A stretch of 64,000 nucleotides of DNA, from contig CALYLW010000550.1 in assembly GCA_944989445.1 (NCBI GenBank), positions 8,362-72,361 on the forward strand, given 5' to 3'. The stretch's first letter is position 1. Every line of letters begins with the position of its first letter. This document shows, in pieces, positions 34,471 to 45,483 of this stretch. Under the pieces are notes generated by a model. That model was given only the letters and a program-made list of their open reading frames with translations. It had not been told where the DNA came from and searched no databases. Both the position numbers and the translations under genes were made by a program. Origin of the DNA: Ampullaceana balthica (Eukaryota; Mollusca; Gastropoda; Lymnaeidae).

Positions 34471-35398
34471 GGTAAATCCAGAATTAGTTATAAGTGAGTT
34501 GGTAGAAAATGAATGATTGCGTGAGTGATAGTTTTGCTCTTTATTAGTTCAGATATATAGACATAGTGTTTTATGTTATATTTTATTTCAATAGTTTCAT
34601 TTAACAATGTCATTTGTGTAGAATTTTGTAGAGATTATGTGTACTTTGTCAGGGTGAAGTCTTCTAAAAACATAGTATAATGAGCTTCTATGAAAATTGT
34701 ATAAACTTGAGTTCAGCACTAGTGTTAAATAGAGCTCTCTCTTGTATAGTAATAAGGTTGTTTTTTGTGTGTGTAGATTTTGACGTATTTCAGGCTTCGT
34801 GTTTACTATTTGTCGACAAATTTAGTCATGCTTACTTTAAATTTGTATTATCAAATTAACGTGATAAATTGCTGTTAAACTTAAACATGCAGGTTCAGTT
34901 AATCCTCATTCCTATACTAATTACAATGTACAGAATTGTTAATATAAATAAAATGACAAAGACATTCCAAAAATATAAATTTTCTTCTGGTCAAAGACAA
35001 TGGAGGCGTTACTGATAGTAACATTTACATAACGCCCTGACCTAATAGATTACAACACAGCTACAAGTACCATATATCTAATAAATACAACTTTTGTAAA
35101 ATCATTCAATCAAACACCCAAAACAACGTGGCTAATCAACGTACTCACCTTTGGGTGGCAATCGTAAAGATCGATTTATTAGATCGACATTTTTATGAAT
35201 AAAAATAAATTATTTACACCTTTAGTCATGAAGGCCCTGAATATTGTTTTTAAAATAAAATGCAAACTTTTGATATAATATTTGCGTTATACACTAATAA
35301 CAACTGTTTTCTATTACAACAAATTATTTAATCATGCTTATGTCAATAGGTTCAGGGCTTAAATGTCTGCATTACACTATAATAAATAAGATATTTAC
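34471..35398. other. intron, nothing recognised
   Basis: AT-rich, no repeat or coding signal that I can support. A GTGAGTAC donor-like site near 35145 on the minus strand has no matching acceptor. Confidence 0.4.
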
Positions 35399-35511
35399 CT
35401 CATTGTATTTCCATACACAGCTCGCTTGAGGATAAACTTCACTTGTCACACAGGTAATTAGTACATGAGTGTCATTAAACGAATGGAAGCACTTTGGTTC
35501 CGTTGGAAGAA
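35399..35511 (-). CDS. Ig-superfamily gene, exon 3: N-terminal part of the second Ig domain
   Basis: A 113-nt exon on the minus strand, acceptor TTTTTAAAATAG above 35511 and donor GTAAAT at 35398-35393. Phase 1 in and phase 0 out. It encodes about 37 residues: TEPKCFHSFNDTHVLITCVT and then PQASCVWKYNE. This is the A-C strand part of a C2-type Ig domain, with the strand B cysteine in LITC and the core Trp in CVWKY. The split codon from exon 2 (G plus TT) gives Val. The exon ends right after the Trp-bearing strand, a usual place for an intron within two-exon Ig domains. It pairs with the strand F exon at 21385-21196. Confidence 0.75.
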
Positions 35512-35514
35512 CTA

Positions 35515-36380
35515 TTTTAAAAATAATTAATTTTAAGATGCAAGTTAAAATATGTGTACAGATAATTCTACTTCCAATATAGCAACATGCGCCCCCATGC
35601 TACTAAGTGGGCATGAAAATTACAAATATAGTAGAATGTATTTTTTCGGATATTATCTTTGAGTTTATCGAGTAAAACATAATTTGTAGTGTACGACAAA
35701 AACGGTTGTCTTAAGAGTAATGTTAATGATTAAACAATTTAATTATGAAAACACACTTCATAGACACGTTTAATTCACTGAAAACTAAAAAAAAATATTT
35801 ATCTTAGCAAGTTTAAAAAACTCATGGAAAGCTGTATACGATTAAATTAAAATGAACCTCATTGATAAAAAAAAACCCAGCACGTATGTACATGTTTTGA
35901 CGTTAATATATAACTAAATGAAGCTCGCTGATCTAATAATCAGTGAGGTAGACCATCAGTCGTTTTTACCTTCCATATACTTATAATTGTAAACATACAT
36001 CTTTTCTATATCAACATATTTAAATACGTTTTCAAAATCATTATAAAGCAATAAAACACTTTTGTTATTAAAAAAACAACAACAACAAACAATTAATCCA
36101 TTTTTAATCAAGCACTCTAAAAATAAACTTTTTTGAATTATTCAAAAACTTCTAAGTGATTACCACTGGCTTAAATCAGTGAACGATATATGATCTTATG
36201 TTAGTTTTGCTACAGTTTTTATTTCTAGGACCATTTGGAAGTTAATTCGTAAAAAAATAAACCTCAATACTAATAAATTTGTGTTAAGTTGAAGTGATTT
36301 ATTGCTGGCCTTTTCGAATAAAAGCCATCTATCTGCTATTACTATAACTGTACAAAAATGTCTGGAACTGCTTCCACTTT
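35515..36380. other. intron, nothing recognised
   Basis: AT-rich sequence without a repeat family or coding signal I can support. Confidence 0.4.
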
Positions 36381-36382
36381 TT

Positions 36383-37106
36383 AAATCATTTATATTAACT
36401 CGTGGCGCCTGATTGCGTCATTGTTTGATGCATTGAATGCCGAAAAATGGCATTGATTTTTAACCAACTTCCTCGTATGTGCTAGTCACACAATCACTTG
36501 CTCGTTAGTGGTGGCTAAATGAAACGCTACTTCACTTGCCCCATATGCGTCATGGTCAAAAAGGAAGTTATTATTATTATTATTATTATTATCCACTCAT
36601 GCTAGCGAACTGAAATTTTGCAGGCAGTTTCGTGCCGATAATAAAAAAGATCTATCAAAATTTCTGATCGATCGAATGTACTGTAATTAAATTAATTAAT
36701 TTTTAGATTATCTCTATTTATCTCTATGTAGCATGTTATTTTTAGTGCTAGAGTGCTTATTACATTGAACAAACTTTTTAATACTTTCCTGTTGCGCTCT
36801 GCGGTGCGTATTATATTGAAGATACTTTTAAAATATATATTCCGATCTGTAAATGTAAATGCTATTAATTGCTAATCTGTCTCGCGGTGCGCTCTATGTT
36901 AAACATGTTTTTATGACCCTTTTCCCGTTATATAATCGATCTAAATTTTAGCTGGCAGACGGTAGAATATTTTTTTATAAATCCTTTATATATTTGAGAC
37001 ATAACTAAACTTTTGGATTTTTTATTGTCATGCGTGGTGTAGTATAGTGAACATTCTTTTGGTTATGTCACATATATAAATGATTTATAGTCTAAAACTT
37101 CGTTTT
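36383..37106 (+). mobile_element. family D element D6 with SINE insert
   Basis: Starts AAATCATTTATATTAACTCG; old copy with GAACTGAAATTTTGCAGGCAG, TCTGATCGATCGAATGTACTG and GGATTTATAG-type end followed by AAAACTTCGTTTTT. Broken by a SINE1 fragment at 36476-36596. Confidence 0.7.
36476..36596 (+). mobile_element. SINE1 fragment with ATT tail inside D6
   Basis: TGCTAGTCACACAATCACTTGC and GTTAGTGGTGGCTAAATGAAACG match SINE1 at 17230-17290. It ends in seven ATT repeats. Family D sequence (ACTTCCTCGTATGCTAGCGA) is split by it. Confidence 0.65.
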
Positions 37107-37600
37107 TAAATCCTTTATATTAACTTGTTGTGTCTGAGGCCTTGCTTGCCAAACAAACGTTTGATCGATTTTCAACCCACTTCCCATATGCTGGCGAGCT
37201 GAAATTTTGCAGGCATACTCGTGCCGATAATAAAAATGATGTATTAAAATTTCAGATCGATCGAATGTACTGTAATTAAATTAATTACATTTAGATTATC
37301 TAAATTTATCTCTATGTAGCCTGTTAATTTTTGTGCTAGAGTGTCATGGTGCGTATTATAGTGAACAACCTTTCCGTTCACGCGGTAAGGTGCAAATTAT
37401 ATTGACGATACTTTTTAAAAATATATTCCCGATCGGTGCGCATTATATTAGACATGTTTACGAGACATAACTAACATTTTGGATTGTTGGATTTTCTTGC
37501 ATGCGTATTATAATGAACAATCTCTTAGTAATGTCTCGTATATAAAGGATTTATAGTCAAAAAATTGTTTTTGCGTTGTTTTTTTTTATATTTTACTATG
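37107..37600 (+). mobile_element. family D element D7
   Basis: Starts AAATCCTTTATATTAACTTG directly after D6, same orientation; GAGCTGAAATTTTGCAGGC, GATCGATCGAATGTACTG core, AAAGGATTTATAGTC, AAAAAATTGTTTTTGCG. Older than D4/D5. Confidence 0.75.
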
Positions 37601-37693
37601 TTAACCTTCACATTGCCGCGTTTTCTACGTTGCGTTTAAAAAATTATATCAATATTATCATTATCTAATTTACAATGATATCAATTCACTCAC

Positions 37694-38017
37694 CATAAAT
37701 TTTTAATTCACAACTTGAAGACTTCCGCCCTCTTCTGTCAACACAAACTAGTTGGCCTTCATCGCCCACATCGACATCAGTTATAGTTGCAGTCATGGTT
37801 CTTATATCATCTTTAACTTTAATTTTTCCACTAAATTTCTTACTTCCCATTGGGTAGCATGTATATGGGTATAAGCATCTTAAACTTTGTGTGTCTCTCA
37901 CATCAGCATATTTAATGGTTAAGTCATAAGATGTTGACCCCCCATGTTCAGTACAATTAATTGTAACTGCTTTGCCTTTTTCAACAGGTTTAGGGCAACT
38001 CAACGTCGGGGAGGTAT
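37694..38017 (-). CDS. Ig-superfamily gene, exon 2: first six-cysteine Ig domain
   Basis: A 324-nt exon on the minus strand, acceptor ACTATTTAAG above 38017 and donor GTGAGT at 37693-37688, phase 1 at both ends. It encodes about 108 residues: SCPKPVEKGKAVTINC at the A-B strands, LTIKYADVRD at the C strand, and TATITDVDVGDEGQLVC at the E-F strands. Six cysteines sit at the same places as in exon 5. It follows the signal-peptide exon, whose split codon (G plus AT) gives Asp, so the mature protein would begin close to this domain. The lack of the strand C Trp, shared with exon 5, suggests a lineage-specific Ig subtype held together by two extra disulfides. This is inferred. Confidence 0.85.
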
Positions 38018-38168
38018 CTTAAATAGTTGAAAAATTAGACATAGATATCAACACATTTATTTTTTCAGTAGGTGAAAATTGTTTAAGTCATAATTATAAA
38101 TTTATCAAATTATATAGGGTGATTAAATAACTTGATTTTGTTTTTAAATATTTACACAGAATATGATG

Positions 38169-38551
38169 CAGAGGCGTCATTAGGGATAGTGTCACCCGAG
38201 ATGGTAGCTCATGGTTTCACCCCTTAATACAAATGTTTCAACTAAGGTTCGTTGGTGCGTGTACAAAATAAAAAAGCTCGTGTGTTAAGTTGCACAGCAT
38301 TCATTTTGTGTGAAATATTTTACTAAATTTGCTGCGCGGTATTCAAAAACTGCTGTGCGGGGTTGTTAAATTAATCTTCGTTGCCGCGCAACTTGAAAGG
38401 AAACATTGCTCACGACTGAACACATAGAACTCCTCCGAGTCTTCCAGTGCAAACCAACGAAAACATACAAAATTTGACATTTTGATGTTACCCCTTGTGA
38501 TGGTGTCATCCGGTGAGGTCCGCAACCCCGCACCCCCTAGTGACGCCACTA
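38169..38551 (-). mobile_element. family I non-autonomous element, copy I1
   Basis: Left CAGAGGCGTCATTAGGG and right, reverse complemented, TAGTGGCGTCACTAGGGGG are terminal inverted repeats. Inside are fragments shared with the MITE nested in family H (GAAAGGAAACATTGCTC). Related copy at 59526-59706. hAT-like by its ends; no target duplication seen. Confidence 0.65.
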
Positions 38552-38559
38552 CTTTAGTT

Positions 38560-39240
38560 TAACTTACTAATTAATTTCATGACGGTGACCCTGAAAATAG
38601 CACACAACAAAATGTGCTCGAATAAAGGTTGGATGCGATTGTATTAATAGATGCTTATGTTTCAAGATTGACTATCAACAAGGGTTAGCGCTCTTATGTT
38701 GGCGCCCATCAGTCGTTGCTCTATCTTCGTGCACTCTTTAATGTCATATGACGACAATTTAAGGAAGGACAATGTCCCCAACATAGCTATCTCAGACAGG
38801 TCTTGATGTGGAAATGCATTTTATTAATTAATTGTAGGCATTTTTAAAAGTTTGATTATTGTCTTTCATACTTTAAGAACGTTTAATAATTTTTGTTTTA
38901 AATTTCGTCTAACTTTTAAATTTGTCCAAGATTTAAGTGTAATTTGTCTTAATTTTGTAACTTTCAAAATTAAAGTAAATTATAATTAAAGAATTAATTA
39001 AGCCGTAAAGGCATTTTGATTCATAAATAGTTTGAATAAATGCTACTTATCTTTCCTTCTTTTAACAAAGTTACATAAGGATTCATTTGCTTACCTTTAC
39101 TGCTGCAAGAATGTGGAATTATGATTATGAATTGTGGACAAAATACTTGAATATAACAGATTATTTGGTGTGAAAATAATTTCATGTTAAAGGATATTAC
39201 TAAATAAAAAGTACCTTTATACAAAAGATTAAGTTTATTA
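38560..39240. other. intron, nothing recognised
   Basis: AT-rich sequence; no repeat family or exon supported. Confidence 0.4.
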
Positions 39241-39243
39241 AAG

Positions 39244-39540
39244 CAGTGCTTCTCAAACTTTTCAGTATTGTGGACTGGAAAGAGTTTTTGCGTTGCACCA
39301 GGGACGGGTTAACAATTTTCACCGTACTGACGTGGTAGCGAAATGTTATTTATTTTATTTTATTTGTTTAATTTTATTTACAAACAAAACTTACATATTC
39401 TATAGGGTTAGTAATAATGGTTGCAAATAAGGGATTTTAATTATATTTCTATGTCCTTTTTTTTGAAAACATCTGCGGACAGGAAGCGGATGGCCCACGG
39501 ACTGGCACTGATTCGTGGACCAGCATTTTAATAAGCACTG
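39244..39540. mobile_element. hAT-type MITE, about 300 bp
   Basis: CAGTGCTTCTCAAACTTTTC at the left and TTTTAATAAGCACTG at the right, with GGCCCACGGACTGGC inside. The 8-bp flanks do not match clearly. Confidence 0.65.
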
Positions 39541-39562
39541 TCTAGAGTAATTATATAAAAAT

Positions 39563-40377
39563 TAGGTATGTTAACGATTAATTTAAGTTTAATCATTAAC
39601 TTTTGAAAAAATTAAACGATTAATTAATCGTTAATTGCGAATAAAGCCGAAAAATTAAATTTATGGTGTCATAAGTAACATTTATTTAAATACTTGCCGA
39701 AAATCGAAATAACATTTGAAGGCCTTCTTCATATGACATCTTTTAACCAACAACGCAAACAGACAAGTGTATTTACATTATTTGGTTCAAGTGATGAGCG
39801 GGTCTTATTGACAATATAACCAGACGAGCTGAACATTCGTTCACATAGCTTTAGATTGTCTCAGCTAAAGTTTCCGATACAGTAGTGGATGTTTGGTATG
39901 CAGTTGATATGTAAGCGGTGTTATAACCATGGTAGAAATGTTCCCTTTAAGCAGTGCGGCTGCGCAGATATTTGACCGACGCCACGCAGGAGTTTAGAAT
40001 CACAGCGCAGCAAAATTTGTAAAATATTGCACAAAAATGGACGTTGTGAAACTTTGCACACAAGTTCTTTTTAACTTTGCACACGGACCAACGAAGCTTA
40101 GACTTAAAGGGAACATTGCATGGTAAGCAAACGATTTCTCTCAATGGACACAATAAGCTTTATCAACATTTTGAACATTCACATCAGTCAATAGTTTCAA
40201 ACCCAAATGATCGTGTAATCGTCCGGAAATTAGTATAGATTTATTCGCCGAAATATTTTACTTTTTTTTTACTTACAGTACATGTATAGGTGGTTGGTAG
40301 ATTAATCGTAAAAAAAATTAATCGTTAAATTTTTTAACGATTAATCAAGAAATTAATCGTTAAATTCCGCAGCCCTA
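39563..40377 (-). mobile_element. family H hAT deletion derivative, copy H2
   Basis: Ends TAGGTATGTTAACGATTAAT and AATTCCGCAGCCCTA, flanked by ATAAAAAT and ATAAACAT, an 8-bp target duplication with one change. On the minus strand 39855-39737 encodes LKLCERMFSSSGYIVNKTRS and then a short Asn- and Leu-rich stretch ending CWLKD. This is the hAT C-terminal dimerisation domain. The rest of the transposase is deleted. Carries the nested MITE at 39934-40119. Confidence 0.85.
39934..40119. mobile_element. MITE nested in H2
   Basis: AATGTTCCCTTTAAGC / GCTTAGACTTAAAGGGAAC ends, flanked by CATGGTA on both sides. Same site as in H1. Confidence 0.75.
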
Positions 40378-40503
40378 ATAAACATAGCTATCCATGTTTG
40401 CAAGCTTTTAATAAATATAAATAAAAATAATATCAATTCAAAGACATGTAAATAAATTTGTTTTTGATAAAAAATATAAATCTTATACCCCCACTATGGT
40501 GAT

Positions 40504-40850
40504 CCGGGGGTGTCCAAAGTTTGGCCCAAGTGCAAAAACCGTCCGTGTTGAAATTTTAACTGGCCCACGGCCTCCTCAGAAATAAATATTTGAATTAATG
40601 ATTATTTCAGTAACGACATTATATTTATAGGCAAAGTAGTTTTGTTTTCTTTTTTATTTTAATTACGTCAAATGATGGCAAAAATCGTTGAAGATTTATT
40701 TTTAACAAAGTGAAAATGGATTATTATAACCCGATGAAGTTATGTGCTGTCAAGTGTACGAAATTCTTTGACGACTATACCACACATGCTCAATGTGACT
40801 AGCTGACTGAAACTAAATGAACTGATAAGCGGAATTAATTGGAAGCTGGA
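40504..40850 (+). pseudogene. GTF2IRD2-like hAT transposase, 5-prime part
   Basis: CCGGGGGTGTCCAAAGTTTGGCCC near 40504 looks like the left hAT terminal repeat. A short coding remnant follows from 40713 (MDYYNPMKLCAVKCTKFF) with stops, then NELISGINWKL-type sequence up to about 40850, where LINE-a is inserted. Sequence resumes at 42352 (KLKFLKGNLRGGN). Assigned by continuity with the better preserved downstream part. Confidence 0.55.
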
Positions 40851-40851
40851 T

Positions 40852-42352
40852 TAACCTCACTGCAAAATTTATGTTCAAGAACTTTTCATAGAAAAGAACT
40901 AAGCAATGAACTGTCCACAATTCTTGTAGTTATTTTTCAAGCCTCTCTAAACCAGGGTAAATTGCCACAGGATTGGAAATTAACTAACGTAACTCCACTC
41001 TTTAAGAAAGTTTATAAATCTGACCCTGGTAATTACAGCCCTGTATCACTTTCTATTATCACCTGTAAATTACTAGAACACAAAGTAGAATATTTAAGCA
41101 CATAGACAAATTTAATGCCCTATGCCCACATCAACACGGCTTTATAAGACACAGATCATGTGAAACACAATTAATAGGTATAATGGAGTTTTAATAGATG
41201 AACTATCAAAAGGCTTAGACAATAATGATCAAATAGAGACAATATTACTAGACTTCTCAAAAGTATTTGACGAAGTTCACCACCTTAGTTTACTTTAAAA
41301 AGTTAACTGCTTTTGAATCTCAGGTCCCTTATATCACTGGATCCAAGACTTCCTTTTGGGCAGGGAGCAAACTGTAATAATTAATGGATCTAAATCTGCA
41401 CCAATAAAGGTTAACTCAGGAGTTCCACAAGGAACTGTACTCGGTCCCTTACTCTTTTTGATTTATATAAATGATTTACCCAACAAAATCTCAACAGGAA
41501 AAAAGTTAGGTTGTTTGCTGATGATTGTATAATCTATATAACAATTAAAACAGAAAAAGATTGCAAAATTTTAAAAAAAGACTTAGATGAATTGATAAAA
41601 TAAGAAACTAACTGGAGTATGAGTTTCCAACCAGAAGAGTGTCAACTGTTAAGACTAACAAAGAAAAAGAAGCAAATAAATTCAAAATATATCATTCATG
41701 AAAAGGAACTAACCAAAACTAAAGATGCAAAGTACTCAGCAGTCATAATAAATTATAAACTATCATCGAATGCCCATGTCAATGAACTTATTAAAAAATC
41801 AAACAAACCTAAGGCTTTATAAAAAGTAGAAACTTTTACAAATGTAATAAAGACATAAAACTGAAATGCTATCTCACCTTAGTGAGACCTGTACTTGAAT
41901 ATGCATCTCCTTTATGGGACCCATCCAACAAAGAAATCATTGATAAACTATAACAAATTCAAAGAAAAGTTTTTCCAGATTCATTACTGGAGAATATTCA
42001 AAACTGACAAGAATAACACCATTAGTTAAATCATTAAACCTTGAAACACTAGAGGATAGAAGAACCAAGATTAAAGTAGTAATCATTCTTAAAGCAATTA
42101 ATTATAATTTAGAAATACAACACAACGATAACTTAATACAACACAACGATAACTTAATACAACACCCAGATAGACATAAGGATAAAAACACTTTCTTATT
42201 CCGTATGCAAGAACGAACACATAAACATTTTCGTTGTTCCTGTCCGGAATTCGAGTGTGGAATGTGTTGTCTAAGTGTAGGACGTAATAATATTATGTAT
42301 AGAAGGAGCGTCTGTAACATATAAGATAAGATAGATAAGATAAGACAAATTA
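40852..42352 (+). pseudogene. LINE-a non-LTR retrotransposon, longest copy
   Basis: Broken reverse transcriptase gene on the plus strand. Pieces in order: SLNQGKLPQDWKLTNVTPLF and NYSPVSLSIITCKLLE (RT fingers); LDFSKVFDEVHH (motif A with the catalytic-region Asp); PIKVNSGVPQGTVLGPLLFL (RT motif B region); INDLPNKISTG; a decayed motif C near 41515; SLNLETLEDRRTKIKVV; and at the end EFECGMCCLSVGRNN. The 3-prime end is GTAACATATAAGATAAGATAGATAAG, a GATAA-type simple tail. It is 5-prime truncated: no endonuclease. At least six frame breaks. It sits in the same direction inside the hAT transposase gene and splits it. Confidence 0.85.
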
Positions 42353-42871
42353 AAGTTCCTCAAAGGCAATTTAAGAGGTGGTAACACTGATAGCGAAGCA
42401 CACTAAATCATTTACTGATGGCAAGTTTGTAAAATAATGCTTGATGAGAATTCTTGAAAATATCTGCCCCAAGAAAAAGTAGGAGTTTGACAATGTTTGC
42501 CTGTTACAAAACACGGTGGCTAGCAGAATTAAATAAATATTATCTAAGATTAAAAGTCAATTAAATGCAAAAGTAGAAAAATTTGTCTTTTTTCGATAAC
42601 CTGTGATGAAAGCACTGATGCATCTGACACTGCCCAACTTCTTATTTTTTTAGAGAAGTTAACGATGACGTGTGTGTGAGTGAAGAATTACTTGACCTTC
42701 AAGTTCTTAAAGACCAAACAAAGTGAAAAGATTTATTTGCTTCTGTTTGTTCTGGTGTTAATGACAAATTATCGTGGAAAGATTATCTGGAATTATTACT
42801 GATGGTGCTCTTGCCATGATTGGTGAGCGTAGTGGACTTGCAACACTTGTCTATAACAATGTGAAGTTAAA
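42353..42871 (+). pseudogene. GTF2IRD2-like hAT transposase, central part
   Basis: Resumes after LINE-a. Contains IAKHTKSFTDGKFV, then CDESTDASDTAQLLIFLREV at 42600-42660, SEELLDLQVLKDQTK, and GIITDGALAMIGERSGLATL. These are signature segments of the catalytic region of hAT transposases of the GTF2IRD2/ZBED type (first catalytic Asp in CDEST; second in the ITDGA motif). Stops and frameshifts make it dead. It stops at NNVK at 42866, at the left edge of an inversion; the next protein segment is found on the opposite strand near 44611. Confidence 0.8.
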
Positions 42872-43608
42872 ATTTCTTTCAAGGCTAAATGTCACTGGTT
42901 TTAATACGTATGATATCACGCAGGTGAGAGTCACTTATTCTCGTCCTTACAAGGTTCTTGTTAAATTCATAATTGAGGATGTCTGTCGCACAAGTATCTT
43001 GAGCCAAACAAGTTGAACATTTTCTTAGCAAATGTTCGAATCTCTTGGAATCTCGCTTTATCCAGCTGATCGTATAAGTCAATGAGAGAAAGATGTTGTT
43101 GTCTGCTGCAAAATTCAGCATCACTTTGTAACTCAATGATATTTAGCTTAAGATTGTCTGGAGCATTAACAAAGTGAACAGAGAAAGATGAAGAAAATAA
43201 ATGATTTGTTTTTTAATAGTTGCAAAGTCATGAAAGCGTCTTTGAAATTCATCAGCAAGGGATGTGATATCTGCAATATACCTCTGCATTTGCTCATTGA
43301 AGCTTTTTTCTCGAAAACTAGTGATGATTTTTTACAGTGAAGGAAAATGTGTGATAATAGGCTGCATTTCAGACAGTTGCCTTTGAAAAAATTGCAGCTG
43401 GTTTCCAAAGGCCTTGAAATGTGAATATAATTACCACTGCATTGTGCCCTTGAAGATTTGTGTTAAGAACGTTTAGATGTCTTGTCATATCAACTGTAAA
43501 TGTAAAATGTGTCAGCCAAGCAGTATCAGATAATTCTAGAATTGGTTGTTCCTTATCTGACATTAATTTACGCATTTATTTTTTTTAAGTGTGTAGAAGT
43601 GCTGAAGT

Positions 43609-44207
43609 CAGGGACGGATTAAGACTGCATGTCGCCCCTGGCTGCAATTCAAACTGGAGCCCTATCCAGCCAGCGTCCCTTAAATGAAATTATTGCTAAC
43701 AGCTAATATAAATAAGACTGTAACTAAATAGTCCATTGGTTCCTTGCTCAAGCTTTGTCTGTACTACGGGATGGGTCTTCCCAGCCAAAAAAGATTTTTC
43801 ATGAAAAAACCGAACACGAAGAAATAACTGTTTGCCGGTATCCTAAAATTGAGTGTACAAAAACAACTTTAAGAAATCCACCACTGGGGAAAAATCCCTA
43901 CATCGTTTGCACCACTAACCAGGAGAGCCTTATGACATCATTAATTTAAAGAACATAAACAATATTCTTTAATAGTATCCCTCATTAAGCCCATTAAATC
44001 AGGTTTTTCGATTTCTAAGACTATCGGGTGCGAATAGGATCAGATTAATTGATACGATTTTATTAATTTATTTAATTTATAACATTTACAGGGGTTCATG
44101 CAAACACTAGTCCACCTTTAGTACAAAATATACTAAGTTTCGGGGGCCCTTAAATCATTAGGGCCCCTCGTTTTAGCCCGTTCACCCCCCCCCCTAATCC
44201 GCTATAG
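43609..44207. mobile_element. hAT-like MITE inserted in the hAT transposase
   Basis: Left end CAGGGACGGATTAAG and right end CTAATCCGCTATAG share the CGGATTA core of a common hAT terminal repeat. Flanks GCTGAAGT (43601) and TCTGAAGT (44208) are an 8-bp target duplication with one change. 599 bp, no transposase. Confidence 0.75.
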
Positions 44208-44246
44208 TCTGAAGTGCTGTCTCCTGACTGAGCCATCTTACATAAT

Positions 44247-44394
44247 AATAATAATAATAAAATTGATAATTTATATATCGCTGTATCCCAGTGGGGAACC
44301 GGGCTCACAGCGCTTTACATGGATATCATAACATACATATAATAATTAAATAACCATTCATACCATAATAACAACATAAAGGACAGTACATTAC
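44247..44394 (-). mobile_element. SINE with ATT tail inserted in the hAT transposase
   Basis: Minus-strand element with AAAGCGCTGTGAGCCCGG, GATACAGCGATATATAAAT and an ATT-repeat tail. Exact target duplication ACATAAT at 44240-44246 and 44395-44401. Removing it and one target copy restores the transposase frame from YRN to VRWLS. Confidence 0.8.
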
Positions 44395-44639
44395 ACATAA
44401 TTGCGATACACAACATCTCCGTATTCTCTCTGGATGTCAAGAAGAAAATGCTGAAACTAGAGTGAAACTGGGCTTTGGGGCGATTAGAGTTTATAGCTCT
44501 TATCACTGGCTTAATGACATGATCACATCTAAGATGTTTGGCACAAAGAACAAGTTGGTGAATGATACTGTGAAGTTTCAAAAGCTTTGCCACCCTCACA
44601 TTGTTTTTGCCTTTAACTTATTTCAGTTTGAAAAGTTGG

Positions 44640-45411
44640 CTCCCATAACGAGTGACGCAGAATGGGAAAGTCCCCTTTTCGTGGTAATTAATGTCTAAGC
44701 TGTCACGTCAGTCCCGATGCAATAGTCAGTATGTGTTTAGCACTTGGTCAGTTTGCATATTGTTTGCGTGTGTGATCATCTGTTTTTACTAATTTTAAAT
44801 TTAGACAGTTTTCGTAATTTTTTATGTGTTCGAATGTCTTCGAAAAAAAAACATTCAGAAGAAGACAATCATAAGAAAGATAAAAATAATTCTGGAAATA
44901 AAACCTAAAATCATTGAAAAGCGAGACGATTGTGGCTAATCTAGCGCGCACTTACAATCGGCCAATATCGACGATCTGCACTATTCTCAAGAACAAAACC
45001 AAAATTAAGGAGATGGATGCTTCAAAGGGAGTGTCAGGAATGTCCACGAAAAGGTTACGAAACATTTTCGAAAAATTTTGAATCGTCGGCAAAAAACAAA
45101 TGTCTTTAGACAGTTTTCTAGTTTAAAGGGATTCATTATTTTTCATAAATTCATATTTGTATTTAGGTTTTTTGTTTTAAATTTAAATTGCATTCCAGGT
45201 TGCTAAACTCTTTAATAATTCATAAGTAATTTTATTTGAATAAATTTTAATGGAAAGTTTTGAAATATGATAATTTTTCCAGCATTGAACGGATTATCGT
45301 ATTTTACATTGATTTGTATGGGAAAAATAGTTCCGTTTAACGAGTGTTTCGCTTAACGAGTAAGACTCTGGAATGATTTGAAGCCGTTATTAGAGGTTCT
45401 ACAGTACTACA
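44640..45411 (+). pseudogene. Tigger/pogo-like transposon, internally deleted
   Basis: 45-residue remnant of the N-terminal helix-turn-helix of a Tigger-type (CENP-B-like) transposase: LEIKPKIIEKRDD, then ISTICTILKNKTKIKEMDAS and KGVSGMSTKRLRNIFEK (44965-45080), with one frameshift. The DDE catalytic region is missing. The right end reads TTTAACGAGTGTTTCGCTTAACGAG and ends GAGGTTCTACAGTA, matching pogo/Tigger terminal repeats (CAGTAGAACCTC type). The left terminal repeat is not found, perhaps lost at the inversion edge near 44611. Confidence 0.75.
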
Positions 45412-45483
45412 TAATTTCTATCTACCGTGGGTGAAATAAAATTGTCGTCTCCTTTTTTAACATAAAAATCTTACTCATTATCT

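Larger units (their letters stand above)
42872..44611 (-). pseudogene. GTF2IRD2-like hAT transposase, inverted middle and C-terminal parts
   Basis: Read on the minus strand from 44611 it continues the protein left off at 42871: LLKLHSIIHQLVLCAKHLRC, CDHVIKPVIRAINSNR, EYGDVVYR, then (after a SINE) VRWLSQETALQ. After a MITE it continues with ELSDTAWLTHFTFTVDMTRH and LNTNLQGHNAVV, and finally near 42960-42890 RTRISDSHLRDIIRIKTSD, the end of the hAT C-terminal domain. Order and strand fit a single inversion of the middle-plus-C-terminal segment. Confidence 0.8.

Noticed and set aside
35100..35200. Extra Ig-gene exon with donor GTGAGTAC at 35145
   Set aside because: No acceptor at a sensible distance and no Ig-like peptide.
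43166..43408. 80-codon minus-strand frame as an independent gene
   Set aside because: It is a frame-shifted piece of the inverted hAT transposase pseudogene.
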